Positions 12,801 to 24,845 of a stretch of 64,000 bases of DNA are shown here, piece by piece. Location of the stretch: contig JAYMTL010000036.1 of NCBI GenBank assembly GCA_036897445.1, forward strand, positions 1-64,000. The letters run 5' to 3'. The notes under the pieces were generated by a model. That model was not told where the DNA came from, did no database searches, and saw only the letters and a list, made by a program, of their open reading frames with translations. Numbering within the stretch: the stretch's first letter is position 1; each line of letters starts with the position of its first letter. The position numbers and the translations under genes were made by a program. The DNA is from Pelargonium tetragonum. Its lineage: Eukaryota > Streptophyta > Magnoliopsida > Geraniales > Geraniaceae.

Positions 12801-15800
12801 AATACTAAGGTCAATCTCTTCAAGGCATGGATCAATTGAAAAACCTTATTTATGACCTTTTTCGTAGGAGTTCGGGTACCCGTATCCCTACCTACAATTT
12901 TTGTCTAATTTCGTGCCTTTATTCATAATTTTACAGTTTTAGATAAAGTATATTACAAGGGTTTTTCTTTCTTAATCTTTATCAGTATTATTCTCTTCAG
13001 TTGCCCCTTTTTATTAGCCCGAGTTTGTAATTGCTCAAGGAGGTTACTATAGGTAGGAGGATCCCAGATCTAGTTTTGGAAGGGTAATAACTAGTCCATT
13101 TTTTGTTTTCTAAAATATACTATACCATTTTGCTGTAATTTGAAATGTATAATACGGGAAGCTCTCTTAAGGTCTATTCTAACTATCTATTAGTCGATTA
13201 TATGAGCATTTGAGTTGAGCTCACTCGGTAAAACAAGGTTTTACATAAACAAAGCTAGAGTGTAAGTTTTACACTTAGTATTTAATACAGAAACCCCTAA
13301 AAATGGACTCCCGTTTTTAAGTCTTTCTTGTTACAAGATAGGAAAATCGAAATGGCACCTGAAAGGAGGGGGCTCCGGTCTTTAGATTTCGGAAACCTAC
13401 ACTGTAAACAACTATCCCTAGATATATATATATTTATTACTAACTGATCAAGACCCCTAATCGGCATCCTTATAAACCCGAAAGTCAAACTAGAAAAGGA
13501 GTCTTACTGGCCCTTATACTATGGTTACTACAAGAATCCTTATTTACTACCTAAGCGGGAGTCCCGGCATCTCATTAGAAGAGTTAAGTTAAATAAAGTC
13601 TCCCCTTTTGGGTATTCCAGTGCTTTTTGAAAAGTATTCGGCATGAGAGTTGTATTTACCGAGGTAGAACAAGATAAATAGGGACCACTTCGTTATTCTC
13701 TAGTATTTTTTTGTCAGTTTATAATACTAAAAAAATGAGTTTCGCTAGGCTAAGGGCACTCTTGTAATTTTAGATAGGGTACTTGATTCTGTGTTAGTTT
13801 TTAGTTAGAAAGTTTAGAGCAGAATTAAGTAGGATTCCCTAAGGATACACTCGGAGTAGCTTCCTATTAATGAATGAGTCTAGTATTATACCCCAAAAAT
13901 TTTTCTGAAAAAGAAGCACAAGTCAAATTTACTTTCACAAAAGAACAAGGAAAGCCCTGAATACATACCTGTAAGACGCCGGGTTAGGGCTTGATTTAAT
14001 GCGGTATTAGAATGCTACCCCTGCCAAGCCAAAAAGGTCTTACTATATTTTACTAGTAGAACTTGACAAAAAGGATCTTGTTAATGCCAGATCTGTATCT
14101 TAAAAGGATCCTCTTCCTAAGAAATTTTATAGAGTCTTACCCCCTTGTTATTATCCCCAAAACTCCTCAGTTAGTCAGTTTTCCCGGTTATAGTCTTCTT
14201 TTTTATAAGGGTATTATCCTGTTTAGTACTAGGACTCGCTTTTTGCAGTGTTACCATGCAGTGAAAGTCCTTAGTTCAGGTTCAATTTTTAAGCCTCGAG
14301 ATTTCCTTCTAAGCAAACAGGGGGTCTTAATATCTAGCAAGTACTTTATCTGAATCTGATTAGTGTCTTATTACCCATTGGGTATATATTATCCAAGTAA
14401 AACACCGAATCTTTTTTAAAAACTTAATTTGTGTGGTCACAAAGTGTATGTAATAGCAAGGATGATTCTTTTTATCTGTTGACAGCTCCAAATAAAGTTT
14501 ACAATCCTAGTAAGAGTTTAGTAATAAGGCAATAATTAGCATACCCCAGACCTTGTTTGCACAAACTAATATAGATATTGACTCACGATAGAGTCTTGCT
14601 TTAACTTTCTTTATAGAATTTTTAGAGCGTAGATTCATGATACTTGGAAATAAGACATTCATCAACAAAAAAAGAAGATAATACTTGATTCATAGGAGTC
14701 AGTATTAAGAAGACTCGGTATAATGAAAATAATGAAATAGTTCTATGAGGTCTAGTATTCTTGAGCTTGCCTTGTATAGAAGAGATTGTATAACTAAAAT
14801 TCTGAGAAAAGGGGGCAGTAGTTAAAAGCAATTATGGGAACTCCCAGTAGTAAGTCTTTATAAACTTAAGAACATTAAGGAGAATACCTTCTGACTGAGG
14901 AAACCCCACGAAAGTTGATAAAACAAAGGGTTCCAAAAGGGCATAAACACTGTTGATAAAGCCCCACCTCTAAATCTAAATTAATATACTTCTCCGAGTT
15001 GAGCTAGAGTTCCAAACTTTTTCTTAATATTCTCTTTTTTGTAATCAACTTCGTAACTGAAAGCTGCCTTTTTATAGTAGAAAGCTTTCGTACTTTTCCT
15101 TAGTCAAGGTATCGTTAGATAATCTTTCCCTTTAGAAAAAGGGCCCGGCTTCTTTTAAATAGGGGCTTTCTTGACTTATTAACCAACTATTGCTATATCG
15201 ACACTTTAAATTCCTTTTATGTAATTTAGTACAAGGCCTCTACTTGAAATTGAAAAATCCTTTTTACATTTCTTTCTACCTCTAAAAAGCCTTTGTTTCA
15301 TAAAAAGGTTCGGTTCATATCTCTGATTTTAGTATAGTCCTTTCCTTTGTTAGGCAGAGTTAAGAGCAAGCAAAAAGGGGACCTGACTAAGAGAACTTGT
15401 TGTTAACGGAGCTATTAAGCATTTCAATTTCCGAGTTAAAGGCACTGGAGTTACTGTCTAATTCTTTTTTTTCTTTTGCTATATTTCTGAGTGCTGAATA
15501 TATATAACTAGAAATTGCGGAGAACTAAGGTTTTTCAATTTAGACTAATGTACAAGGCAGCCTCTTTGTTGCTTATACCCTGTTTCTTGCTGGATCCTGG
15601 TTATTCTATTTGTACCAAGTTACTTTTCGTAAGTATTGAGGCTAGTATTTTATTAAGTAGGTATTAAAAGAAGCTAGTTGTTATCAAGAAGATATCCAGC
15701 TATACTTTTAGTTACCGCTGTGAAGTAGTGTCATAGATTGCGGGGCTGTTGACAAGCGGTAAATTCTTAGTTTGCAAAGTCTAGGCACGTCGGTTCTAAT

Positions 15801-17467
15801 TCGGTCAATTACTAAAGCTCCCCCCTTTTTTTTTCTAAAAAGTATTGTACTAAAGGAATTTATAACAAGCTAACTGGCTCCGGGATAACAGAAATTGACT
15901 CTTGTTGTTCGGTAGTTTTTTATGGAATTTCGGGATATCCCCTTTAGAATTCCCTTAACTAGCCTCCTTAATATCCGTGCTTCCTTGAGTGAGCTATTAC
16001 TCCCACGTAACAAAGAGTGCCTAAACTCTAAAACTATACTTAAAATAGGAGGGGGATCCCTAAAGTTATTTAAAACTTGTGTCGATGAATCTTTGTTCTA
16101 ACCTGGATAAGAGGGGGAAGCCGCAAACGAATTAAACTGCCAATATAGATCTACTTTTAAAGGAAAAGACTTCTATGCATGAGATTCCTTCAAAAATTCT
16201 AGGGCCTACTTTTCTCTAAACTTTGGTATCCTTTACAAAGTCAAGCCCCTTAAAAGCAATACATCAAAACTAAAACTCTGTTGTTCTAATCCGGAAATAC
16301 TAAATAACACTTAAATTAAAGGCATTCTAAGAATGTATCTAAAAAGAGGGGTTGTAAATCAGAAGGAGTTTTTCTTCATTTGGGGCTCTGGAGTTGCCCC
16401 GGTCTGCTAAGAAGTTGAGGCGAAATTTTACATTTTTAAGATATAATAAGAGAAGAGACGCACCGAAGAGGTTATACTTAAATACCAACTCCAACCCTTT
16501 GGAATCTTTACAACAAGTTATCTCTTTTAATTTATGAGGTTGAAATTCTATTCTAAAGAAATGAAATAATAGGGGCTGTTGCAAGCTTCTTAAAATCCCA
16601 ATAAAGAGCAAAAACCGTTAAATTCAATAAAAGCAGCACTCACGAGAGTTTTGGCAACTAAACATTGAATACCTTATTTTATAATATTTTTCTGAATACT
16701 TAAGCTATGAAATTGGAGCTATTCCTTATTCCTAATAAACTCATACTCTTCAAATCCTTTTATTAGAAAACAGGGCCCTACTTTATTTATAAATATAAAT
16801 ATTTAGTAAGTTATCTAAAGGGACTCCTTACCCGAATACTCTAAGGGATTTCTTAATAAAAGTAGAAATTTATGAATTAAATAGACAAAGTACTAAGTTC
16901 TAAAAAAGAGTAAATTAACCGGAAAAACTTAACGGAACCCCTCCCTCTTTTTATAATTGCTTTTTCTCGATTTGCATGCCTTTCGCTAACTCTATTATAC
17001 AATGGTAAAAGGTCTGGCGAGAAAGCGTATCAAGTTAAAGATTCTTCAGATTGTTACTGCTTTCCTTGGGCATTTCTTCCTGGCTCATAATTTTTACCCC
17101 GCTGTGCGTTAGTTAATAAGTCTGTAGTTGAATTTTTCTATTTGGAAATCCCGGCCTAACCTTAGCAAGCGAATTGTGCATCCTATAAGTACAGGAGAAT
17201 TTTGCATTCAAACCCTTGCTTTACTTTTTGCTTTCGAGCTTAACAAACAAAGGGAATATTGAATTCTTGAAGACCCTGATAAAGTATACCCTACTTCTAT
17301 ATATAAGTAAAGGGGTGCGGTGTCTGTAGTTAAGGTTCTAAAAGAGATTTTTGGGTCACGTTTTAGGGCATGGAAACGATCAGATCTTTTTTTGTCCTAA
17401 GTTTTTGAAGTATTTACTTATTGTTGGTCTTAATGACAAGTATGTACTCTCATATATACTATCCTGA
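9898..17467. other. Gene-free stretch with a G-poor tract at 10681-10980
   Basis: Between about 10681 and 10980 the plus strand has roughly twice as much C as G and long A/C/T stretches; elsewhere composition is mixed. Open frames stay below 100 codons (longest 14063-14353, from a TTG start). D-arm-like words such as GTGGTAGCTCAATGGG (about 11670) and GAGCTCACTCGGTAAAAC (about 13218) have no T-arm downstream. The last 170 bp before mini-element 1 are C-poor. Confidence 0.55.
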
Positions 17468-17584
17468 GTTAATTACATTACCTCGGATGCTTTCGGTCGG
17501 TAAAAAGGACGTATATATAATCTTTATAAGGTTTGCACCCTCTGTTAATGATAAGAACAAAGAGCAAGAGGTAATGCAATTAAC
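17468..17584. repeat. Mini-element copy 1: 117 bp with 17-bp inverted ends
   Basis: The left end GTTAATTACATTACCTC (17468-17484) and right end GAGGTAATGCAATTAAC (17568-17584) are inverted copies matching at 16 of 17 positions. Inside, CGGTCGGTAAAAAGGACGTA follows the left end and AATGATAAGAACAAAGAGCA precedes the right end; both words recur in other copies. CTCT and AGAG inside the right part could add a second stem. The unit is too short to code. Both ends contain TTAA, so a TTAA target duplication is possible but unproven. This is the best preserved member of the family. Its flanks swing from C-poor (left) to G-poor (right). It could be a miniature mobile element, a paired divergent promoter, or a structured RNA. 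Confidence 0.75.
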
Positions 17585-17748
17585 AACTGTAATCTAGGAC
17601 AATAGACACTAGTAAAATACAAGACTAACTAGAATAACTCTAGGAATACTAGTACAATAATAATAAGAATATAACTTTCTAATACTCCTATAACAACGCA
17701 TTGATTACATATAATCTAGATAATAGTAGTACTATAACTCTAATAGGT
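17585..17748 (+). repeat. CTA/ACTA-rich G-poor tail of mini-element 1
   Basis: Immediately right of mini-element 1 the plus strand becomes rich in A, T and C with repeated words such as ACTAG, AATAACT and CTAATA. G is scarce until about 17748, where GGTGGGCGCTAGG breaks the pattern. Similar tails follow the motifs at 20944, 24673 and 36095, so it may belong to the repeat unit. It is low in complexity and has no open frame of note. Confidence 0.5.
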
Positions 17749-20700
17749 GGGCGCTAGGCAGTAGTTACAAAAGGGCCTGTTTTCAGGGAATACAAGGACT
17801 GTAGCTCAAAAATGCAGGTGATTCTCATTTTGAATAAGATGGAGATATTGAGGAGCTGCTAGCTGACGGGTATTACAATAGGAAAACTAAGCTACTGTAG
17901 GAGGGCCCTACAGAAGAAAGGGGGTTTCCATCTATTATATTAAGTGAGTGGTCTTTGCTTGTCCCGACTTCGATATCTGGGGTTTTTCGGGCTAGCCAGT
18001 TTTTTCCTTAGGTGTTGGTTAATAGGGCTTAGTAATACAAAAGTAGTATTATGGGGGCCTTTCAGAAAATGTAAGCGCTTTTTTATTCTTTTCACTGCTA
18101 TATAAAAAGAAAATAGAAAATTTCTTTTTTGTTGAAGCCTCTATAGAAGAGAAGGCAACTTCGGGTTGAGAACTTTTGCAGTTATATCTGCCCTAACTTT
18201 TTCTAAAAAGAGGGTAAAAAAATCCAGTGCTCGCAGAGGAGAACAGACCCTTTTGGTGTGTTCAGATTTCGACTAGGGTAAAATCAATAACCCCGGTTTT
18301 GTATATAGAGCTGGCTTCCGAGTTTGAAAAAAGTAGGAAAGCTATAATTGCAAAATCGATTTTGTACTTTTTTCCCTTTTGAGGCCGGAAATTGAGTAGT
18401 TTTTTGTTAACCCTTTTTCGGAAAATGAAAATCTTTAGGAAAAAATAAGGTTAAAATGACAGAAATTGAATGCACTTTTCTTACTGGACTGCGAAGAAAC
18501 CCTGGAAGCTAGGAAACATGAAAGCAGACCTTATAATAGTTGCTCTTTTCCTTTTGTTCCCTAACTTTCTAAGGGGTTCATTCCCAATTCTAGAGCTACT
18601 TCTTACTTACCTGTTACCTTAACAACCTTATGCATAGCTTATTTCTCTATCTGTATATTATCCATCATAGCTAGACTCTGTATCCTCGTACAGTTCCACC
18701 TTTCTAAAAACAAAAAGAGGGGCATAGGACCTGTAAAATCTTAATAGGGGTACTAAAACAGACTAAATTTCATCTGCCACTTTATTTTATTTAATACGGT
18801 AGATAACGCACAGTCCAGAGAATTAAAGCTCTTCACTGGCGGAGAGCAAGACAAAACTCATCACCTACAAGGAAAGAGCTCCTTAATCACTTCAATCTCT
18901 CTCGCTCGGCTTAAAAGGTATAAACCAGTATTTCCTGTTTTATTTGTTTATCAGACTTCCGGTAGAGAGTCTTTTTTCATTTAGTTTTTCCTACAATTTT
19001 CAAAATTTCTTTAAAGTTCCGAACCACGAACTCTTTAAAGTTTAAGAGAGAATCAGAACCTAAGCCAGACCATGTCCCAGCCCTTATTATTCCAAAAGAA
19101 GTTCTATATACAAAAAGTAACCTACAATGCACTTCTACTAACCTTGTACTTTTTGTAATTATAGTTTTGACTTTTGCTGCATCAAGAAAGGTTGCAAAAC
19201 GAATTCCAAGTTCAAGATTCACTAGATATTCACGAAGAAACTCAATTTCTAAAAAGGACTGCTTGACAAAAGTCAAAGTAATAGGATAAGATTCTGTCTA
19301 AATGGAATAGAATAAGCGCACATTTGTCGTAATGATATAAAAACAAGGACCCTACAAGTGCAGGTATACATGACTACCCGGAACTACAGGAGTTCCTATA
19401 TTAAATGAGGTACAGTAACTAATAATCTATAAAATGAAACTAGAATAGATAAAAGTTAAAGCTAGTAGCAGGTGACAAGTATATATATCAGGAGGCATTC
19501 GTTAGCGGGCTACTCCAATCAAGTTTACGCTCAGCAAATCAAATAAAGTCAAAGCTTTTTAGGGGTTTCAAGTAAGAGACAGCTAGAGAGTATAGCTACA
19601 AGGGCAAAGGTACTGCTAAGATAAGAGGTGGTTAGGGTAAGTAGGTTTAAGAAACAAGTTATGGGGTTGATGGTTTATAGGGCTTTTGTGTTCCTTTGAT
19701 TTCAAACCAAAAGCAAAGCAGGTATGTACGAGAATGCAAAGTTTTCTTATCTCTCCCAGTCTAGTACAATAGGTTTTATCAAGGAATTGTTAAAGTTAAA
19801 AAGGAGAGAAATTTCCTGTTGTTAGTTTAAAAAGGAGACTCTAAACGAACGCAAAAATATAAGATGTATACCAGTACTGGATACACTAACTTGTGTTTTT
19901 AGTGCATTTAAATAGCAAATAGCCTTACAACTGTTGGTATTACTATAATGAATCTGGATTTGTTTACTTAGTTAGACTTTTTATTTGTAACACGTTTCTC
20001 TATCTTTCTTAAAAGTTTCTTTAGTACGGCATTTAGTAGAAAAATCAAGCAATGAAATAATAAAGGAGTATCCTTCTTGCCTCGCTTACTTTACTTTAAC
20101 TTTGGTAAATTCATAGAGGTTTCCTGGGGAGTTCCGCTAGCATAACACCCAGGCCGAGCAGAGTTTTAAAAGGGTATAGATTTTCTTAGTAGAATTGGGA
20201 ATAGGGAAGGTTTTAGTGCTGAATAGAGGTATTCTCAAGTATCCTTTAGGTAGTATTGGGTATTTAGTGTTTATAGGGGTGCTACTTGAACTCATGTATT
20301 TTCTCTACTCCTGTCTTACTGTAGCTATGTTAAATCTGGCTTTTAATGGATTTTCTTTTAGAAGAGAGAGGTTTTTAACTAAACTAAAAAGGATAGCTCT
20401 AAAGAAAGCGAGTAGTTTTTTAGGGAGTCACATAAAATTTAAAGGAGTTCCTCTTTCCTCGGGTTTAAATTATTTAAAGTAATAGGGATCTAAAAGGTTC
20501 CTGTTTATGTATTTGATCTCACTTCCTTAACAAATCAAAGAAATTCCTATTAGAATAAAAAGGATAGGGACATGAATAAGACTACCGGGAGATGGATAGC
20601 TCTAAGAGAAAAGGGGGAATCACCAAGAGTAAAACTACAATAACAGGTAATAGAAAACTCATAGCAGGGAAATTCTATTAAAAATGGATCTTTCTAGTAA

Positions 20701-20827
20701 GTAAGTAGCTTCGTTCAGAATTCTAGTCTTAACAAGAATCAAACCAAGTCCAAGGGAATACCTACAAATAGAGTAAAGTAAGAATAAGTGTTTGTGGGCC
20801 TATATGTAAGTAAGTGTATTCCTTTTT
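17749..20827. other. Gene-free stretch between mini-elements 1 and 2
   Basis: Two open frames of 95-99 codons (18977-19276 minus; 20195-20482 plus) show no recognisable domain and are within chance length. The DNA from about 19560 to 20290 is mostly C-poor. The T-arm-like string at 20281 is the only recurrent item. Confidence 0.5.
20281..20325 (-). repeat. tRNA T-arm-like string related to 54711-54756
   Basis: The minus strand reads AGAAAATACATGAGTTCAAG then TAGC. It shares AGTAAGACAG upstream with repeat R copy 1, and the GAGTTCAAGT core with the string at 54711. Pairing of a T-stem is poor, so it is not a tRNA. It lies inside a 95-codon open frame (20195-20482) that I judge to be chance. 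Confidence 0.25.
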
Positions 20828-20944
20828 AAACGATCCCCCCCCTCGCTCTGCTCCAGTCGGAAAGAAGAACTACCCCTATTCCTTATAAATAAGGGCCCAA
20901 AAATTTAATGATAAGAACAAAAGCAATGAGGTAATGCAATTAAC
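20828..20944. repeat. Mini-element copy 2: right end intact, left end decayed
   Basis: The right end GAGGTAATGCAATTAAC (20928-20944) is identical to that of copy 1. It is preceded by AATGATAAGAACAAAAGCAA, also nearly the same as copy 1. The left end is recognisable only by position, a CCTC (20841-20844) and the following CAGTCGGAAAGA, which matches the CGGTCGGTAAAA of copy 1. A run of C (20835-20842) sits where the left motif should be. The overall length, 117 bp, equals copy 1, which supports homology over the whole unit. Confidence 0.65.
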
Positions 20945-21062
20945 TCCTATATCTCCTATCACCTATCTAGTACTATCTATCTATAACTTCTAAAAAGATC
21001 TATAATCCCTAAACCGCTATAATATAATTTCTATTAACTAATACAGAATTACTATAATAGAA
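20945..21062 (+). repeat. CTA-rich G-poor tail of mini-element 2
   Basis: The tract after the right end of copy 2 is dominated by CTATC, CTATA and ACTAT words and is almost free of G for about 115 bp. It shares AAACCGCTA and ACTAATACA with the tail of copy 3. This is a low-complexity tract with no coding signal. Confidence 0.45.
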
Positions 21063-21203
21063 ATAGAGAGTTGTAGAGTAAGTAAAAGAAGTATAGAACA
21101 GCTACAATAAGTCCCGGCTGCAATAAAAAAGCTACAGGTATATAGTATTATTAAGGGGTGTCTAGGCCCGAGTAAAAGTAACAAACGAGATATTACGAGG
21201 AAT

Positions 21204-21395
21204 TTTTATAGGATTAGAACCCGTGCCTTCCTGTGTTACTGTATTCTGTCTTACTTTCTTAGAGAGGTTTACCTTCTTAATGTTATTGTCTTATAGTCTA
21301 AAGTTTCGTGTCTTACGGGCTTCTTAATGAGAACCCAGGAATATTTTATTATGTAAAAGCAAGTGATGAGGATTCTGTAATAGGGTACTGGTTCT
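21204..21395. repeat. Dispersed repeat R, copy 1
   Basis: This copy aligns with 31535-31715 through collinear blocks: AGGATTAGAACC near the start, TTCTTAATGAGAACCC (21321-21336), ATTATGTAAAAGCAAG, and GGATTCT. Spacings differ by only about ten bases. The two 16-base identities in order and at like spacing are well beyond chance. On the minus strand the start contains GGGTTCTAATCC, close to a tRNA T-arm (box B) string. It lies about 140 bp beyond the tail of mini-element 2. Function unknown; it has no coding capacity. Confidence 0.55.
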
Positions 21396-24300
21396 AAAAA
21401 GTATAGATAGTCTTTTTTAAGGTTTAAGGGAGATTCCCGCTGGAGTATTCTTCTTGTTAGGAATTAAGGAAGTCTATTATCTAGCTGGAATGTCTTAGTT
21501 TGCCTGACCGGCATTCTTTTTTCTTAGCTTTTTTGAAAACTATTTTACTAATGTATAATATAGATATAGAAGGAATAAAAGAATGGATTTACCAAAAAAT
21601 ATTTAAAGATTAGAATTCCCATTAGTATTTCTATTTTTTTTAAACACTTCTTAATAGACTAAAACTAAAGACTACGTTAACACAGCGCTTTAATGAAAGA
21701 ATTTCTTAATAGCTATAGGATTTCTTCCTGAGGGGTGCTCTAGTTGCCTTTGGAAAGAAAATTTTTTATATTATAGAAATTCCCTTTTATACTCACTTCC
21801 ATACTCCTAAAATAGTAAAGGAATTGGTTTTAGTAAAGAGTTTCTTTTAGTGTAATTTCCTGTAATATTGGGTCGACTAACTCCAGCAGTTTACTTTAGT
21901 TCTTGTACAGCTGAACTATTGATTGGGTTGCTTTAAAAATTATAGAAAAATGAAAGATTGTAAATAGCATGCATATTGTTAATTAAGTCTTTAATTTAAT
22001 AGCGAAAAGTGTATCCGTTATTACACATAAGCTTTAAATGTGAGTCCTTTTAAAAGGTCTTTATCGAGTCAACTCGTTAATTAAGATTCTTTTTTAAGTT
22101 TTTAGCCTTGACTCCTAACCTTAGAAAGCTTCGTTGTGTATCCTGTAAGAGATAAATTAGACCCAGGGTCTTAACTAAAAAGGTGTTGTCAACTACGAGC
22201 CAACCTCTGGAAATACAAGAAAGTTTAAATAACTTTTTTAGAGTTCTTTTATGCAATTATAAATAACTCAGAATTTGAATAACCCTTAATTTCCATTATT
22301 ACGGGACCCAAAAAGGTGTAAGAACTTTTAATAAGGGGCGTTTATAGACTTCTCTTTTAAGTATTTGTAGGGACTTACTGAATTGATTCATAAAAGGTTC
22401 AGCATGCTGCATTGACAGTATAGTCTTTTGTAAAAAGGGCTTCATTTTTTTGGTTACTTATTAAAAATTTTTGAGATGTTGAATTTCCCAAGTAAGGGCA
22501 GGTTAAATTAAAAAACTTTCTAACGTGTTTCGCGCATCCTATCAATATCTGAACTTGGCATAAATGCATGGGCTGCTAAAAAATACCTTTAATTTGAATC
22601 TTACTGAAACTGCTTGTCAATGCTGTGTGTGGTTTAAAGTAAAGTACTCACTAGCTTAGTTTAATAGGAAACATAAAAATCCCTCTTAATTTCGGTACAA
22701 AGCCCCTTAATAAAGTAACAACTTCAACTCAGCAACTTTCTTTAAAAATTGAAATTTCCAATGGAGTAAGAATCTTCTAGGGGTAAGCGCGGACCCTATC
22801 TATAAGGAATAAAAAAAATCTTTTGTAGTTAGACTCGAGTTTCCTCGAAAATAGAGAGTGGCAAACTATGTGGCCTAGCTTCTGTTTATACTGGGCATAT
22901 CAAGGATGTAGTATAACAATCAACCAACCACTTACTTATGAAGAATAGAAAGGAGTCCGTAGAAATAAGAGCTAGATATGTGTTGTATAACTCTGAGTAT
23001 ATTTGATCTAGCCTGGAACTACAGAAAAATTAGATACTATTAAGGGGTGACTCTAAAAAAACGGATACTAAGGAACCCCTAGTTAATGAAGAGGTTCCGC
23101 TATTCTATATCGGGATATTTACAAAAACTTTAAGCTACGGCGAGAAAAAGCCTTCCCAGAAAATACTGAACTAATAATGGAAAACAAATGTATTTTTTAT
23201 TTAGACTTTCTATACTTCATTATGCTCTTAAACTAAAAACTCCTTTCTTTAATCTAGCGAAGAAGTTGTTAACTTAATAGAATAAAATGAGGGCTAGCAG
23301 TTAATATAATAAAAAGCTCCGGGTAACTCCCACAAACAAGTACGGGTTTACTGTCAAAAACTAAAAGGGAGTGTGAAGGATTCTTTCGCTGCTACGAGTT
23401 GTATCTCTACCCGCGGACAAATTTGTCACTCCATTATTAAATCTAGTTTTTTCTCCCTATGTTACTACGAAAACGAGGTTTTATAAAAAAGTTTACCACC
23501 TGGTATTTTGCATATCTAAGACTATAAGCCCTCTCTGACTTATGAAGAGACTTAGATTGATTTGCATTGTATACCTAATTGAGTACTAACTAGAAGTTCC
23601 TAATCAGGCAAGGGAGGCCTTTCAGTAAACAAGGAATCGTCTGTAGAATCCTTATGTAACAAAAGACGAAGCCCAGCTTGGCGGAAAAATCCGGCAAGGG
23701 AGAGTTTACGTTTTTTGTTAGAGTAAGCTAAATTTGCGATTTCTCATAAAGGGTTGCTTTCCTATTCTTAAACTGAGGCGTTTCCCTGTACAATATTGGA
23801 ATTATACTAACACGGAATTCCGCCTAAAGTACACAGAATTGCATTCATTATATTACCCTATAAAGGAAAAGAAAGGAACCCCTTGTTCAAGATACGGAAA
23901 GAGATGAAATAAGGAAGCGTTGCTCTTTAAATTCTTTAGTTATTTAAAAGGATAAAGTCGTGAAATGCATTGGGATACGCTTTATAGAGGAGCGCGAAAG
24001 CCGGGCGGAAAGAGCCCGTTAACTTGTTCTGAAAACAAAATATTTATCGCTTTCGAACTCGAGAGTACTCCAAATAATACACTAAATATTATGCTTACTT
24101 CATAAAGGGAGCTTTATTCAGGATAATGTACTTATAAAGGAATCCGCTTTTATTAAACTACTTATACCTTTCTCAAGTTTTTCTTAACTTCCTAAGTATC
24201 CTAGACAACCTTTACGAATTTACCGCAGTTAAAGCTTAGTAAGTAAGTCAACAGGGCAAGAAGTCCCTTATTATTTCATTTGGCTTTCCTTATTAATACT

Positions 24301-24560
24301 CAACTCAAAAAAGCTCCTAGGAAAAAGATTTAGGAACAAAAAACAAATAAATAGAACTAAGTAAATACACTTTATAGTAATATCAAAACGAATTATAAGG
24401 TCTTTTAAATGCAGTAAAACGCAAGCTGGTGTACCTGGTAAGCAAGCTGTTTTTTTATCATATTAGACTATTACATTATAGCTAGGGTTTCTATACGCGT
24501 TACCGATAAAACCAGAAGCGAGAGGAATTATACCTTATAACATAGACTTGCCCATAATCC
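21396..24560. other. Gene-free stretch between repeat R copy 1 and mini-element 3
   Basis: I find no open frame above 60 codons on either strand, no hairpin beyond chance and no repeat. A short CGGGC/GCCCG stem with a seven-base loop lies at 24002-24018. Confidence 0.55.
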
Positions 24561-24673
24561 TATTAAGCCCCACCCTCCCAAGCGGTAAGAGCGCGTAGTA
24601 CATTGAGGAATACAGCTTAAGAACTAAAACTCTTACCCTCCCAATTGATAAGGACTGAGGTAATGCAATTAAG
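24561..24673. repeat. Mini-element copy 3: right end intact, left end degenerate
   Basis: The right end GAGGTAATGCAATTAAG (24657-24673) differs from copy 1 only at its last base. Upstream is ATTGATAAGGACT, a diverged form of the ATGATAAGAACAAA word. The left end reads ATTAAGCCCCACCCTC, a decayed form of ATTAATTGCATTACCTC, followed by CCAAGCGGTAAGAG, which holds the shared CGGTAA. Within the right half, TTACCCTC (24633-24640) could pair with GAGGTAA, giving an alternative hairpin. Length is about 113 bp. Confidence 0.62.
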
Positions 24674-24780
24674 CCAATACAATCTTAAACTAAATCTTAC
24701 TACCCATATAGCCTATAGATTATAGATAAGTAACTAATACAAATAAATATAATTAATAAGCTATAGCTCCCTAGAAGAAG
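24674..24780 (+). repeat. CTA-rich G-poor tail of mini-element 3
   Basis: The tail contains CTTAAACTAAATCTTAC, CCTATAGATTATAG and AACTAATACAAATAAATA with few G. It is followed near 24800-24845 by repeated AAGTCAA/GAAGTC words, including AAGTCAACAAAAGAAGT. A related string occurs near 55935-55978. Confidence 0.45.
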
Positions 24781-24845
24781 TACAATAAAACCGCTAAGTC
24801 AAAGAAGTCTAAGTCAACTGAGCCGGGCAAGTCAACAAAAGAAGT

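Noticed and set aside
8245-13621. 20-base near-identity between 8245-8264 and 13602-13621
   Set aside because: Matches of about 17-20 bases are expected roughly once by chance among all pairs in 64 kb of this composition, and the flanks do not align.
14063-14353. 96-codon open frame, plus strand
   Set aside because: The start is TTG, there is no recognisable domain, and no supporting context; several frames of this size are expected by chance.
20195-20482. 95-codon open frame with hydrophobic and basic segments
   Set aside because: The start is TTG, the hydrophobic part reflects T-rich DNA, and a repeat-like T-arm string crosses it on the other strand. No family resemblance.
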